Counted from the stretch's first letter, positions 47,320-56,541 are shown. The stretch is DNA of 64,000 nt from Vibrio xiamenensis (GCF_900100015.1 NZ_FNDD01000011.1:81685-145684); one strand, 5' to 3'. Notes: generated by a model not told the origin, from the letters alone. Translations and numbers: made by a program.

Positions 47320-47934
47320 ATGAAGCTTTATGAAACGGCGATGACGCCAAGCTGCCGCCGAGTAAGTCTGTTTTTAAATGAATTGGGTATTGATATTGAG
47401 CGTGTGGCGCTGAATGTTCGTGAAGGTGACAATCTGAGTGCCGATTACGCTGCCAAAGCGGTAAATGGCAAAGTGCCAATGTTAGAGCTTGATAGCGGTG
47501 AAACGCTATGTGAAAGCGTCGCGATTTGTCGTTATGTCGATGAACAGTTTCCAAACTCCTTAGCACTGTTTGGCCAAGACCCTCTTGAAAAAGCGCAAGT
47601 GGAAATGTGGCATCGCGTGGTTGAACTGCAAGGGCTTTACGCCGGCTTTCAAGCGTTTCGCAATCTGACGGGCGTGTATAGCGACCGCGAACGCTGCGTC
47701 AAAGAGTGGGGCGAGGAATCAAAAAAACGTGTCGAAGAATTTTTGCCGATATTGAATCAACGTTTAAGTGAGTCGGCGTTTGTGGCAAGTTCGCGTTTTA
47801 CCATCGTCGATATTACCGCGTTTATCTTTGTCGGTTTTTGCACTAAGGCGTTGGAGTTGGACGTGCTTGCTCAATATCCAGCCATAGCCACCTGGTTTAA
47901 TAGCGTAGCGGCGCGCCCTGCATTCCAAGCATAA
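47320..47934 (+). CDS. Glutathione S-transferase family protein
   Basis: A protein of 204 residues. The N-terminal thioredoxin-like domain has MTPSCRRVSLFLNELGIDIE and GKVPMLELDSGETLCESVAICRYVDEQFP (glutathione-binding pattern with ES). The C-terminal helical domain ends FTIVDITAFIFVGF (N-capping box). Probably detoxifies an electrophile and is controlled by the divergent TetR protein. Confidence 0.9.
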   Translation: MKLYETAMTPSCRRVSLFLNELGIDIERVALNVREGDNLSADYAAKAVNGKVPMLELDSGETLCESVAICRYVDEQFPNSLALFGQDPLEKAQVEMWHRVVELQGLYAGFQAFRNLTGVYSDRERCVKEWGEESKKRVEEFLPILNQRLSESAFVASSRFTIVDITAFIFVGFCTKALELDVLAQYPAIATWFNSVAARPAFQA

Positions 47935-47952
47935 TTACCTACCTATGACTGA

Positions 47953-47992
47953 AAATGAGCACTTTGGTTGGTCAGGGTGCTTATTTTTTAAG
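47953..47992 (+). terminator. Probable terminator after GST
   Basis: AGCAC and GTGCT pair across a 14-base loop, with ATTTTTTAAG following. The stem is weak. Confidence 0.45.
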
Positions 47993-48221
47993 ACAATAGT
48001 TGCATAAATTTCCATGATCGCTCGAGTTTGAGAGCTGGCTCTCGATTTGACCAGATGGCGTCGTAGGAATGGTGCTATTTGTCTGTAAGGGGTGCCCTAC
48101 AGTAGTAAATTAAATTATTTAAAAACAACGATTTAACTTTAGTTTATGGTGTTCGGTTTGTTGACTTATTAACCCACTGCTCTAATCTGCCGCTTCCCCT
48201 AAAAAGCGAGTTAGAACCATA

Positions 48222-51200
48222 GTGCGTTTAAAATCACTTCTGTCTGCATTTGTCGCAGTCACTACATTTTTATCGGCACCATCTTTCAGTGCTGAGACTG
48301 TGCCCGATCACCAAGAGCATTCAGCATTGGCTAATGTCATTCATGTCGCGGTATTTTCCTCATTGAACCCAACGATGGATAAAACCGTTAGCGAACAGTT
48401 TCAAGGTATTAATATCAATTACTTGCAGTCAATTGCTCAAGATATGAATGCCTCTCTCAAAATCAAAGGCTACGACAGTATTGACCATGTCTATCAAGCG
48501 CTAGAAAGCGGCGATGCGGACTTGGCGGTCGGCTTTAGCAGAACCAAAGACCGTGAAAAACGTTTTGTCTTTTCTGACCCTTTTTACAGCACCAGTTTGG
48601 CGGTTTGGTTTCGTAACAGCCGCGCGGCTTATTTAGCACCCAAAAGCCTAAAGTGGGTGTGTTTGCGCACCTCCAGCTATTGTTCCCGTCTAAGCGAGCT
48701 TGGCGTTGATAACGCAACTGTAGTTGAAGATTTCAACGATTCATTTGAGATGGTCAATCGCGGCGATGCTGACGCCTTTATCGTCAACTACGTTTCGCTG
48801 TTGCAATATCTTAATGAAAACGATGTGGTTGATGGTCAAGTTTGGGTGCCTGACTGGCTAGAACCTGAGCAAGTATCGGTAATGGCTTCGCCAAAGAAGC
48901 GCGCACTAGTTGACAAGATCAACAAAGTCTTGGAATCCGAAGGTGAAACACTGCAAGCGTACTCGTCGCAGTCGTTTAACGCCTACCACAAGATTGACCA
49001 AGCCAACATCGCTTACCGTAACCAGCATCATCAAGACAAGGCGGTGCGTTTTACGTTTGATACCGATTCTTATCCGATGTTTTTCCGCGATAAAGATGGC
49101 AAGTTGACTGGTGTGTTAAATGATGTACTGAAATTGATTCAAGCGCGTTCAGGATTAAAATTTCAATATGTGCCAATGGAAGAGGGCAAAACCGCCGATC
49201 AGATGATGGCCGACGGTGAAGTCGATATTTTGCCACTCACAATGCAAAGCAGTGCAGATGGTGAATCGTTGGCGCTTACCGATCCTTATTTCAACTTAAA
49301 GTATGTCAGCGTTGAGCTGATGACACCACGCTTGTCTAAAAGTAGCGCTGATGGCGTATTGCTGACCACCATGCAGCGTTCAGAGCTGAGTTTTAAAGAG
49401 TCAGTATTTGATACTCATGCGGTGTCGTTTAACGATCTGCACAAAATGCTCAAGGCGTTGAGTGCTGGTGAAATTGGCCGTGCCTACATTCGCGAAGATC
49501 TGCTCGAAATGTTGCTCGCCAACGGCTACGACAGCAAATACCGTATCAACCGCAAAGATTATCGCTCGGTGCGCGCTTCCATTGGGGTGTCCAAGACCGA
49601 TCCTCTGCTGCTGAATGCGCTTAATAGTGTACTGACGACCATTGATGGCAATGAACTGCGTAAAATTCGCGATGGCTACTCGCGTTTTAACGTTGTGTAT
49701 GGCTACGACAAATTTAACGTCATGTTGTTGATTGGCGGCTTAATCCTGATTGCGCTTATCATCATTTTCATTAGCTATTTATTGTCGAAGAACTTGAAAC
49801 TGCAAGTGGTGCTGCGCGAAAACGAAGCCAAAAATTCTCAAGGCGAATTTGAGTTTATGCAGCAGATCATCACCGCCTTGCCCGTTAAAGTCTTTATTCA
49901 TGACTTTAACCATGACTTGGTGCTTAGTAACTGTTCTAAGCATATGGCCGGCGAGTGTGGCGGTTGTACCATGGCGGAAAACAACGTTGCCAAAAGTCCG
50001 ATCGTTGAGAACCAAGAACTGATTGAACAGGTGTTGACAGACGGCTTCTCAATCAACCGTACTGTGGACATTACCGATTGCCAGCTCAATATCAAAACCG
50101 TTGAGTTCTACCATAAGCGCGTAATCAACTCGACAACGCAAAAAGCGTTCGTGCTGACTGTGATTCACGATGTCAGCGCGCGTTATCAGCAACAGCGTGA
50201 ATTGATTGAAGCCAACAAAGCCGCTGAGCAAGCGGTGGTTGCCCGTGAACGTTTCTTGGCAAGTATGAGTCATGAACTGCGCACGCCAATCGCCGGCATG
50301 AGCGGTTTGCTAGAAATGCTCAATATGCGCCTGACTCACGCTGAAGACCGCATGCTGCTTAAAAACGTGATTACCTCGACTCAGAACCTCAAAATGTTGG
50401 TGAACGATATTTTGGACTTCTCAAAGCTTGAGGCCAACCAACTCAACATCGAGTCGGTGGAATTTAACGTGATGAAAGGCACGTGTGAATTACTGCGTAT
50501 TCACAGCGCAGCCGCGAAAGAAAAAGAGCTGGAATTTGAATTTGATTGGACGCCAACGCCAATTCGAACCATCAAAATTGACGCGCTGCGTTATAGCCAA
50601 ATCGTCAATAACCTGCTTTCTAATGCGATTAAATTTACCGACAGTGGCAAAATTCGCGTCGAAATGTCGGTTACCAAGAGTCAATTGCATTTCTCGGTAA
50701 TGGACTCTGGCGTGGGCATGACCGAGCAGCAGCAAAAAGTGGTGTTCCAACCATTTGTTCAAGCAGATAACTCCATTGCGCGCCGTTATGGTGGCACTGG
50801 CCTCGGTTTGACCATTGTTCGTGACTTGATTCAACTGATGGGCGGCGAATTTGAGCTCGAAAGTGTCGCAGGGCTTGGCACCAAGATTACCTTCTCACTG
50901 CCACTTGAAGTGGAAGAGTATTATCAAAACCCGTTCCCGCATATCGAATTGCACTGTGGAAAAATTCCCAAATATGTCAATGAGTGGCTGGAACCTTGGT
51001 TTGAACATGCGGTGTTATCTGGAGAAAAGCATACCGTGGCGGTGACCACTCCAGACGACAAGTCGCTGCACCAGGAAGAGTTCACTATCATCTTGGATCC
51101 TGAATTTGACCAGATGGCACATGTCGATAACAATACCGTCCGCTTATCGACCTCACCGCTGTTTCCTGATGTGGTTTTTGAAGTGCTGCGCCGCGTTAAT

Positions 51201-52001
51201 GAAGGTGAAAATAAACCTGAGTCGGATGAAATCGTCATGCTTAGTGGGCATGTGCTGGTGGCGGAAGATAACCCGATTAACCAGATGCTGATCGTCAAAC
51301 AGTTGGAAGAGATGGGCGTCACGGTTGAAGTCGTTTCTGACGGTCTTCAAGCACTGAATAGCCTGCGTCGCAATTTTACGTCTTATGATCTCTTGATAAC
51401 TGATGGGCATATGCCCAATATGGACGGTTATCAGCTAGCAAGACGGGTTAGGGACACATTACCGGAATTTGCCGATAAGCCGATCATTGGGTGTACAGCG
51501 GAAGATAGTCGTGTTGCGTTGCAACGCGGTGAGATGAGTGGATTTGACCATATTCTTTATAAACCTTATGGCATCCACCCGCTAAACCAATTACTCAGAA
51601 AATTCCTGCCGTATAAAAATGCGCCAGTTGCTGAGTTGCTAAGCCCAGAGCCAAAAGTGGTTGACCCATCTTGGCTCGATAATTACAGCATTGATGAAGC
51701 ATTAATGCTTGGCAAAGTGTACGTCACTACCATGCAGGAAGATTGTGACAAGCTTGAAAGTGTCAGAGATGACCTCGAGCAAGTTAGGCAAGTCGCGCAT
51801 CGTATTAAAGGCGGTGCAGGGACCGTAGGAGTCAAAGAATTAATGGAACTTGCTCAGGTGGTGGAACATAGCGCCGCAGAGGGGAACCCAGACATTCATG
51901 GAAGTATTAACACTTTGATTGCTCAAGTGACACAAACGATAGAACAAACAAGAGATTGGTTAAACGTCCATGAACAGACAGATACGTGTATTGATTCTTG
52001 A
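48222..52001 (+). CDS. BvgS/EvgS-like hybrid histidine kinase
   Basis: A protein of 1259 residues. After a signal peptide there are two tandem periplasmic solute-binding (SBP_bac_3, Venus flytrap) domains (about 42-265 and 275-490), one transmembrane helix (about 501-523), a PAS-like segment with a cysteine cluster (Cys571, 579, 582), HisKA with His684 (ASMSHELRTPIAG), HATPase (NNLLSNAIKFTD, DSGVGMT, GTGLGLT), a receiver with Asp1061 (LLITDGHMPNMDG) and an HPt with His1193 (AHRIKGGAGT). The full phosphorelay to HPt is in one chain. GTG start with a weak ribosome binding site. The next gene, a receiver-EAL protein, overlaps by 32 bases and is the likely output. Confidence 0.92.
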   Translation: MRLKSLLSAFVAVTTFLSAPSFSAETVPDHQEHSALANVIHVAVFSSLNPTMDKTVSEQFQGININYLQSIAQDMNASLKIKGYDSIDHVYQALESGDADLAVGFSRTKDREKRFVFSDPFYSTSLAVWFRNSRAAYLAPKSLKWVCLRTSSYCSRLSELGVDNATVVEDFNDSFEMVNRGDADAFIVNYVSLLQYLNENDVVDGQVWVPDWLEPEQVSVMASPKKRALVDKINKVLESEGETLQAYSSQSFNAYHKIDQANIAYRNQHHQDKAVRFTFDTDSYPMFFRDKDGKLTGVLNDVLKLIQARSGLKFQYVPMEEGKTADQMMADGEVDILPLTMQSSADGESLALTDPYFNLKYVSVELMTPRLSKSSADGVLLTTMQRSELSFKESVFDTHAVSFNDLHKMLKALSAGEIGRAYIREDLLEMLLANGYDSKYRINRKDYRSVRASIGVSKTDPLLLNALNSVLTTIDGNELRKIRDGYSRFNVVYGYDKFNVMLLIGGLILIALIIIFISYLLSKNLKLQVVLRENEAKNSQGEFEFMQQIITALPVKVFIHDFNHDLVLSNCSKHMAGECGGCTMAENNVAKSPIVENQELIEQVLTDGFSINRTVDITDCQLNIKTVEFYHKRVINSTTQKAFVLTVIHDVSARYQQQRELIEANKAAEQAVVARERFLASMSHELRTPIAGMSGLLEMLNMRLTHAEDRMLLKNVITSTQNLKMLVNDILDFSKLEANQLNIESVEFNVMKGTCELLRIHSAAAKEKELEFEFDWTPTPIRTIKIDALRYSQIVNNLLSNAIKFTDSGKIRVEMSVTKSQLHFSVMDSGVGMTEQQQKVVFQPFVQADNSIARRYGGTGLGLTIVRDLIQLMGGEFELESVAGLGTKITFSLPLEVEEYYQNPFPHIELHCGKIPKYVNEWLEPWFEHAVLSGEKHTVAVTTPDDKSLHQEEFTIILDPEFDQMAHVDNNTVRLSTSPLFPDVVFEVLRRVNEGENKPESDEIVMLSGHVLVAEDNPINQMLIVKQLEEMGVTVEVVSDGLQALNSLRRNFTSYDLLITDGHMPNMDGYQLARRVRDTLPEFADKPIIGCTAEDSRVALQRGEMSGFDHILYKPYGIHPLNQLLRKFLPYKNAPVAELLSPEPKVVDPSWLDNYSIDEALMLGKVYVTTMQEDCDKLESVRDDLEQVRQVAHRIKGGAGTVGVKELMELAQVVEHSAAEGNPDIHGSINTLIAQVTQTIEQTRDWLNVHEQTDTCIDS

Positions 52002-53142
52002 TGACAGCGCTTTGCAGCGCGTCACTACTCGCATGCAGCTCGAGCGCATCGGTGTGTCCGATGTCGATGAAGCGCATGACGGCTATCAAGCTTTAGATAA
52101 ATGCCAAGAGCAGCATTACGACATCCTGTTTTGTGATTTGGATATGCCCGAAATGGACGGTATCCACTTTCTTAAACGGCTCAGTCGCTCAGGCTTTGAC
52201 GGCACTATTGGCATTCAAAGTGGCATTGACGCCACGGTGCTGAAAATCGCGTGCATCATGTGTACTCAACTTGGGTTTAAAAAAGTGGTCGCGCTGCCTA
52301 AACCCGTTCCACAAGAGACACTGGCCGGTGTGATAAAAGAGCACATCGATGCGCAAGAGCTCGAAGGGGAAGTGAAACCGCATTTGCAGTTTGACGATAG
52401 CGCGATGGCGAGTGCGTTTATTAATGGTGAATTCCAAAACTACTATCAGCCGAAATACGATTTTAAAACCGAGCAAGTGGTGGGCGTTGAAGTGCTGATG
52501 CGCTGGATCCATCCAACGCTTGGAATCATTGGCCCGGATGTGTTTTTGCCGCTTATCGACAAAAGCAATTTGCAAAACGATCTGTTTTTCCTTTCGGCAG
52601 AGCAGGCGTTTGCCCATTTTGCCCAAAGTGACGGGCATTACAGTATTGCGCTGAACGCCACACAAACCAACTTGGAAACGCCAAACTTTGTCGAGCGTTT
52701 GCTTGCGTTGGCGCATCAGTACCAAATCGAGCATGGGCGAATCATTGTTGAATTGACCGAAAATGAAGTGACCTTGTTGTCTGCGGTGATGCTGGAAAAC
52801 ATCGCACGACTGCGTATTCATCGCGTGGGGTTATCCATCGATGATTTTGGCACAGGTTATTCAACCTTGTTGAAATTGGCGCAATTGCCAGTGACGGAAT
52901 TAAAAATCGATCGCGAATTTGTCGCGTCGTGTACCTATGACATTCGTACTCAATCGATTGTCAAACTGACCCATCAATTGGCGCGCAATCTTGGTTTACG
53001 CGTGGTCGCGGAAGGGGTCGAAAATAAAGAAACTTGGGCTTATCTGGAGAAATTAGGCGTTGATGTTTGCCAAGGGTTTTTAACTGGACGACCGATGCCG
53101 TTTGCTCAAATACAACGCTTAGAGAAAAATTTATGCCTATAA
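51970..53142 (+). CDS. Response regulator with EAL domain
   Basis: A protein of 390 residues with a receiver (phosphorylated Asp56 in FCDLDMPEMDG) and an EAL domain (VEVLMRW with Glu174, ELTENEV, DDFGTGYSTLL, LKIDREF, AEGVEN). An EVL variant of the signature is common in active phosphodiesterases. It probably degrades c-di-GMP when phosphorylated by the kinase whose gene it overlaps. The arrangement recalls RocR and VieA, but no helix-turn-helix is present. The next regulator gene overlaps its end by ten bases. Confidence 0.92.
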   Translation: MNRQIRVLILDDSALQRVTTRMQLERIGVSDVDEAHDGYQALDKCQEQHYDILFCDLDMPEMDGIHFLKRLSRSGFDGTIGIQSGIDATVLKIACIMCTQLGFKKVVALPKPVPQETLAGVIKEHIDAQELEGEVKPHLQFDDSAMASAFINGEFQNYYQPKYDFKTEQVVGVEVLMRWIHPTLGIIGPDVFLPLIDKSNLQNDLFFLSAEQAFAHFAQSDGHYSIALNATQTNLETPNFVERLLALAHQYQIEHGRIIVELTENEVTLLSAVMLENIARLRIHRVGLSIDDFGTGYSTLLKLAQLPVTELKIDREFVASCTYDIRTQSIVKLTHQLARNLGLRVVAEGVENKETWAYLEKLGVDVCQGFLTGRPMPFAQIQRLEKNLCL

Positions 53143-53747
53143 ATAAAGTTAGCTGTCTTATTTTGGATGATCACCCGTTGGTTTGCGCAGCCATCGAAGG
53201 GCTACTGCGTGACCACCATCGAATTGATGCCGTTTATTCGATGACGGATCCGCAAAAGGCGCAGGCGTTTTTGAAAGAAAACGATATTGATATGTTGGTT
53301 TTGGATGTCAATTTATCCAAAGCCGATGGTTTTGAATTTGCGCGCCGAATTACCGCACACGGTTATCAAGGAAAAATGCTGTTTATCTCGGCCAATGAGT
53401 CGCAGATCTATTCAGAAACGGCTTTTCGTCTTGGCGCCGATGGTTACATCACCAAATCTGAGAACATGAACCTGATTGTTCACGCCATCGAAAGCATTTT
53501 AAACGGATACACCTTCTTTAAATTCACTGGTGATACGCCGGATCGCAATACCGAAGTGAAGCTTTCTCAACGTGAAGCGGTGGTGCTGACTTACTTGATG
53601 GAAGGCAAGGCCAACAAAGAAATTGCTGAAATCTTGTCGCTGAGTGCCAAAACCATCAGCACTTACAAAACCCGTATTTTAGAGAAGTACCAAGTTAAAT
53701 CAGTACTGGAACTGATGAAAGTCGGCGACAATATTAATAAAGCCTGA
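53133..53747 (+). CDS. NarL/FixJ-family response regulator
   Basis: A protein of 204 residues. The receiver (1-120) has DDHPLV and LVLDVNLSKADGFEF with the acceptor Asp, and YITKS. The LuxR-type helix-turn-helix (SQREAVVLTYLMEGKANKEI, then SLSAKTISTYKTRILEKY) spans about 140-200. It is last in the kinase/EAL operon, overlapping the EAL gene by ten bases. It is clearly paralogous to the regulator at 54856-55482. A terminator follows. Confidence 0.92.
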   Translation: MPINKVSCLILDDHPLVCAAIEGLLRDHHRIDAVYSMTDPQKAQAFLKENDIDMLVLDVNLSKADGFEFARRITAHGYQGKMLFISANESQIYSETAFRLGADGYITKSENMNLIVHAIESILNGYTFFKFTGDTPDRNTEVKLSQREAVVLTYLMEGKANKEIAEILSLSAKTISTYKTRILEKYQVKSVLELMKVGDNINKA

Positions 53748-53766
53748 TTCCATTTGATGACGGATT

Positions 53767-53797
53767 AAAAAGAGCTCTGCGGAGCTCTTTTTTTGTG
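53767..53797 (+). terminator. Terminator of the kinase-EAL-regulator operon
   Basis: AGAGCTC (53771-53777) and GAGCTCT (53782-53788) around TGCG, with flanking A and T runs. Confidence 0.88.
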
Positions 53798-53940
53798 TCT
53801 AGTGTTACGCCTTGGTAATTTTAACCGGGATTGATTATGAGACAGCGGCGCATTTCATTCAGAGGTTTAATTAGAATTACTATACGGTTAACGCTTTGGC
53901 GACTAGGATCCAGCCAGTCCACCACAATATTGAAGCTGTT

Positions 53941-54846
53941 ATGAATCAAGCGTTAGATCTTAACTTATTAAAAGTATTGGTTTTGATTAACAAACACCGC
54001 CAGTTAAGACCAGTGGCTAAAGCTCTTGGTAAAACCGAAAGTGCGGTGAGCAAGTATTTATCCAAATTACGTTTGCAACTTGATGATCAGCTATTTGTTC
54101 GCGGCGCGCATCATCTTGAACCCACCGAATTTACTCTAAAATTATTGCCACAGATCTCCGCAGGTCTGGACCTTCTTGACAATGCCATTGCCCGCCAAGA
54201 GTTTGTTCCCGAGCTTTATAACAAAGATATTCGAATTGCGTTGCCCGGATTTTTGGAACACTTGGTGGGTGTTCGAGTCATGAGCGATTTATGGTCGATT
54301 TTACCTAACGCTAGGGTTCACATTACGGCTTGGAATGATTTGACCACCGAGCAGATTCTGGACAACCGCATCGATATTGGTGTGCATTATTTTAATCCGG
54401 CACAGACCAAAACCATTTACCAACATCGAATGGGTAATGTTAGTGGCGCAGTGGTGACGTCCAGTGATTGCGAGCAGGTGCGCTTTGAAGAGCTGATCAA
54501 AAAGCCATTCGTGCTGATGGAGATGAAAGGTTGGCATCAAAGCCAAGCGGTTATCAAAACAAGTTTGGAAGAAAGCGGCTACGAGATTGATTGTCGAGGC
54601 ACAGTAGATAGTGTTCAAGCGCTGTTTGAGATCATTAAACGTCACGACTACGGTGCATTTCTGCCGAATTTAAATATCGAATGTGAAGGACTACGTTATA
54701 ACCCGATTCCGGACGAGGTGTTTGAGCGAGGATTGCCGCCAGTGGTCGCCAATTACAAGGCGCTGAACATCGGTAGTCCGCTGCATTCCATTTTGTACCA
54801 AGTACTAAAACGGGCACTGTTTAACCAAGTGCCCGTTTCAAAGTAG
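53941..54846 (+). CDS. LysR-family transcriptional regulator
   Basis: A protein of 301 residues. The winged helix spans 1-65 (DLNLLKVLVLINKHRQLRPV, KALGKTESAVSKYLSKLRLQL, DDQLFVRGAHHLEPT), and a periplasmic-binding-like effector domain follows. I use ATG 53941; an upstream frame adds 15 unlikely residues. It lies between two NarL-type regulator genes and may control one of them. Its last codons contain an 11-bp inverted repeat that looks like a terminator. Confidence 0.88.
   Translation: MNQALDLNLLKVLVLINKHRQLRPVAKALGKTESAVSKYLSKLRLQLDDQLFVRGAHHLEPTEFTLKLLPQISAGLDLLDNAIARQEFVPELYNKDIRIALPGFLEHLVGVRVMSDLWSILPNARVHITAWNDLTTEQILDNRIDIGVHYFNPAQTKTIYQHRMGNVSGAVVTSSDCEQVRFEELIKKPFVLMEMKGWHQSQAVIKTSLEESGYEIDCRGTVDSVQALFEIIKRHDYGAFLPNLNIECEGLRYNPIPDEVFERGLPPVVANYKALNIGSPLHSILYQVLKRALFNQVPVSK
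54808..54838. terminator. Terminator-like hairpin inside the end of the LysR gene
   Basis: AAACGGGCACT (54808-54818) and AGTGCCCGTTT (54828-54838) are perfect 11-bp arms. It ends inside the last three codons of the LysR gene, 17 bases from the end of the convergent regulator gene. The T run is short, so efficiency is uncertain. Confidence 0.55.
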
Positions 54847-54855
54847 GGGTGGCGA

Positions 54856-55482
54856 TTAACTTGCCGCGCTGATCGGCGCTTGTTCGTCACCTAAATGTTC
54901 ACGCATTTGCATCAGTTCGACGATCGAGTTGACGTTGTACTTATCCAAAATGCGTGATTTATAAGTACTGATGGTTTTTGAGCTCAGTGATAGCAGCTCT
55001 GAAATACGTTTATTGGTGTAGCCTTTAATGAGGTAGTTAAACACCACGGTCTCACGGTTTGACAGCGCAACATTCTTGCGGAAAGTATTGGCTTTATGCT
55101 TAAACACAGAGTAGCCGCGGGCCACACTCAAAATCGCTTCTTTGATCACCACTGATGATTCCACTTTGGAAATGTAGCCATTAGCGCCGAGTTTATAAGC
55201 GGTCATAGAGTACATAGGGTGTTTGCTGCTTGAGATAAACAGTACTTTACCCGCATAACCATGAGCGCGCGCTCGGCGAATAAATTCAAAACCGTCCGAA
55301 TTTTCCAAATCGACATCCAAAATCACATAATCGATGTCGTGGTTTCGTAGAAGTTGAATACCAAACGTCGCATTGTTGGCTTGGTAGGCTTGAGCGTTGG
55401 GCATGCACTCATAAACCAAGTTTTCAATTGCAGTGCGCATTAGCGGCTGGGTATCAATGATCAAAATATTCATTGCTGACAT
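54856..55482 (-). CDS. NarL/FixJ-family response regulator (second paralogue)
   Basis: A protein of 208 residues with the receiver acceptor Asp in YVILDVDLENSDGFEF, ISKVESSVVIKEAI, and a LuxR-type helix-turn-helix (SNRETVVFNYLIKGYTNKRI, SLSSKTISTYKSRILDKYNV). It is highly similar to the regulator at 53133, suggesting duplication within the locus, yet has its own promoter region and opposite strand. GAGGCACTATAT precedes ATG 55482. Its kinase is likely the hybrid kinase at 48222 or an unlinked one. Confidence 0.9.
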   Translation of the reverse strand: MSAMNILIIDTQPLMRTAIENLVYECMPNAQAYQANNATFGIQLLRNHDIDYVILDVDLENSDGFEFIRRARAHGYAGKVLFISSSKHPMYSMTAYKLGANGYISKVESSVVIKEAILSVARGYSVFKHKANTFRKNVALSNRETVVFNYLIKGYTNKRISELLSLSSKTISTYKSRILDKYNVNSIVELMQMREHLGDEQAPISAAS

Positions 55483-55729
55483 ATATAGTGCCTCGGTGTG
55501 TGAATGAGTGACATCAATGTCCTAACGTTCCCAATGGCGCTAATGTAAGGGATAACTGACGGAATTGGTGGAATACCGTACTTTCCATTACGGAATGGAC
55601 GTCAGCGCGCTGTCAGAAAGGCTCACTTTGGCTGTAGGGCTTGGTGAAGCGAGCGAAAAGTCAGTGAAAAGGTTTTCCAAACCGTGAATTACCATTACAC
55701 TGCGCCCATTAACCCGTTTTGAGGTGATT

Positions 55730-56212
55730 ATGAACAACGAATACGACCACGACGCTGAAGACTACGGCGAGGAAATCGAAATTGAAGCGATTGGCATTGA
55801 GGTGAATACTCAGCCTATTGAGCTTTATAAGGTGATGAAATTGGCCAATCTAGTCTCAGGCGGCGGGGAAGCAAAACACGCCATCAGTGAAGGCTATGTG
55901 GCGGTCAATGGTGAGCTTGAAACTCGCAAGCGCCGTAAAATGTACGATGGTGACTTTTTCGAGTTTAACCAAGAATATTACGTGGTGGTTTTTGAGCCGC
56001 AAAGCGAACTTTTGCAACAAGAGCCTGACAATGATCATGTTGCTGGCGCTGAGTTAGACGCTATCACTGAGCTTGAGAGTGCAGCGCCGGCTAAGCCGCA
56101 AGTGCATTCACAACAACCGTCGTCACAACCCGAATCTCCTAAGGAAAAACCTGCCGCAGAGAAGCAAAATAAAAAGCCAGGCGGTCAACGTCGCTCGCTT
56201 GATTTTCTGTAA
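55730..56212 (+). CDS. S4-domain RNA-binding protein (YbcJ-like) with acidic/charged tail
   Basis: A protein of 160 residues. After an acidic N-terminus (EYDHDAEDYGEEIEIE) comes an S4 domain (ELYKVMKLANLVSGGGEAKH, ISEGYVAVNGELETRKRRKM), the YbcJ type. The remaining about 65 residues are a Glu/Gln/Pro-rich, probably disordered tail ending with basic residues (GGQRRSLDFL). The longer N- and C-termini are unlike the 70-residue E. coli YbcJ. GAGGTG precedes ATG 55730. Binds RNA by family; target unknown. Confidence 0.85.
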   Translation: MNNEYDHDAEDYGEEIEIEAIGIEVNTQPIELYKVMKLANLVSGGGEAKHAISEGYVAVNGELETRKRRKMYDGDFFEFNQEYYVVVFEPQSELLQQEPDNDHVAGAELDAITELESAAPAKPQVHSQQPSSQPESPKEKPAAEKQNKKPGGQRRSLDFL

Positions 56213-56231
56213 TCGGCAGTATTTAACTTGT

Positions 56232-56262
56232 AATGCGCAATCTTGATTGCGCATTTTTTTTT
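56232..56262 (+). terminator. Terminator after the S4 gene
   Basis: AATGCGCAAT (56232-56241) and ATTGCGCATT (56246-56255) around CTTG with T8 following. Confidence 0.9.
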
Positions 56263-56429
56263 GCACAGAAAATCTATACGTTGCCACATTTGCACAGATT
56301 TACCGCGCTCAATATTGACGCCAACGCGCCGATAGATTAATAACTTGGTTTATTTATAAAATGCCCGATTGCATCACCGTGAGTGATCTCTTTGCTGAAC
56401 TTTTTGTGTAAGCGAGCGAGTGTGTATTT

Positions 56430-56515
56430 CGGTAGAGATTGTACTTGAGCAGAGGATTGTACTTGGGGTGAGATCGCACTTGGGGTGAGATCGCACTTGG
56501 GTTGAGACTGTAATT
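56430..56515 (+). repeat. 17-bp tandem repeat, five copies
   Basis: Units GGGGTGAGATCGCACTT at 56465-56481 and 56482-56498 are identical. Diverged copies lie at 56430-56446, 56447-56464 (18 bp) and 56499-56515. The array ends 26 bases before the lipoprotein start codon and so lies in its promoter or leader. Confidence 0.85.
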
Positions 56516-56541
56516 GGGCGTAAAAACAGCGAGTAAAGTCA

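Noticed and set aside
55632..55640. Shared 9-base word with the kinase promoter (GCCCTACAG/CTGTAGGGC) as a common operator
   Set aside because: A 9-base match between two gaps of this size is expected about half the time by chance.
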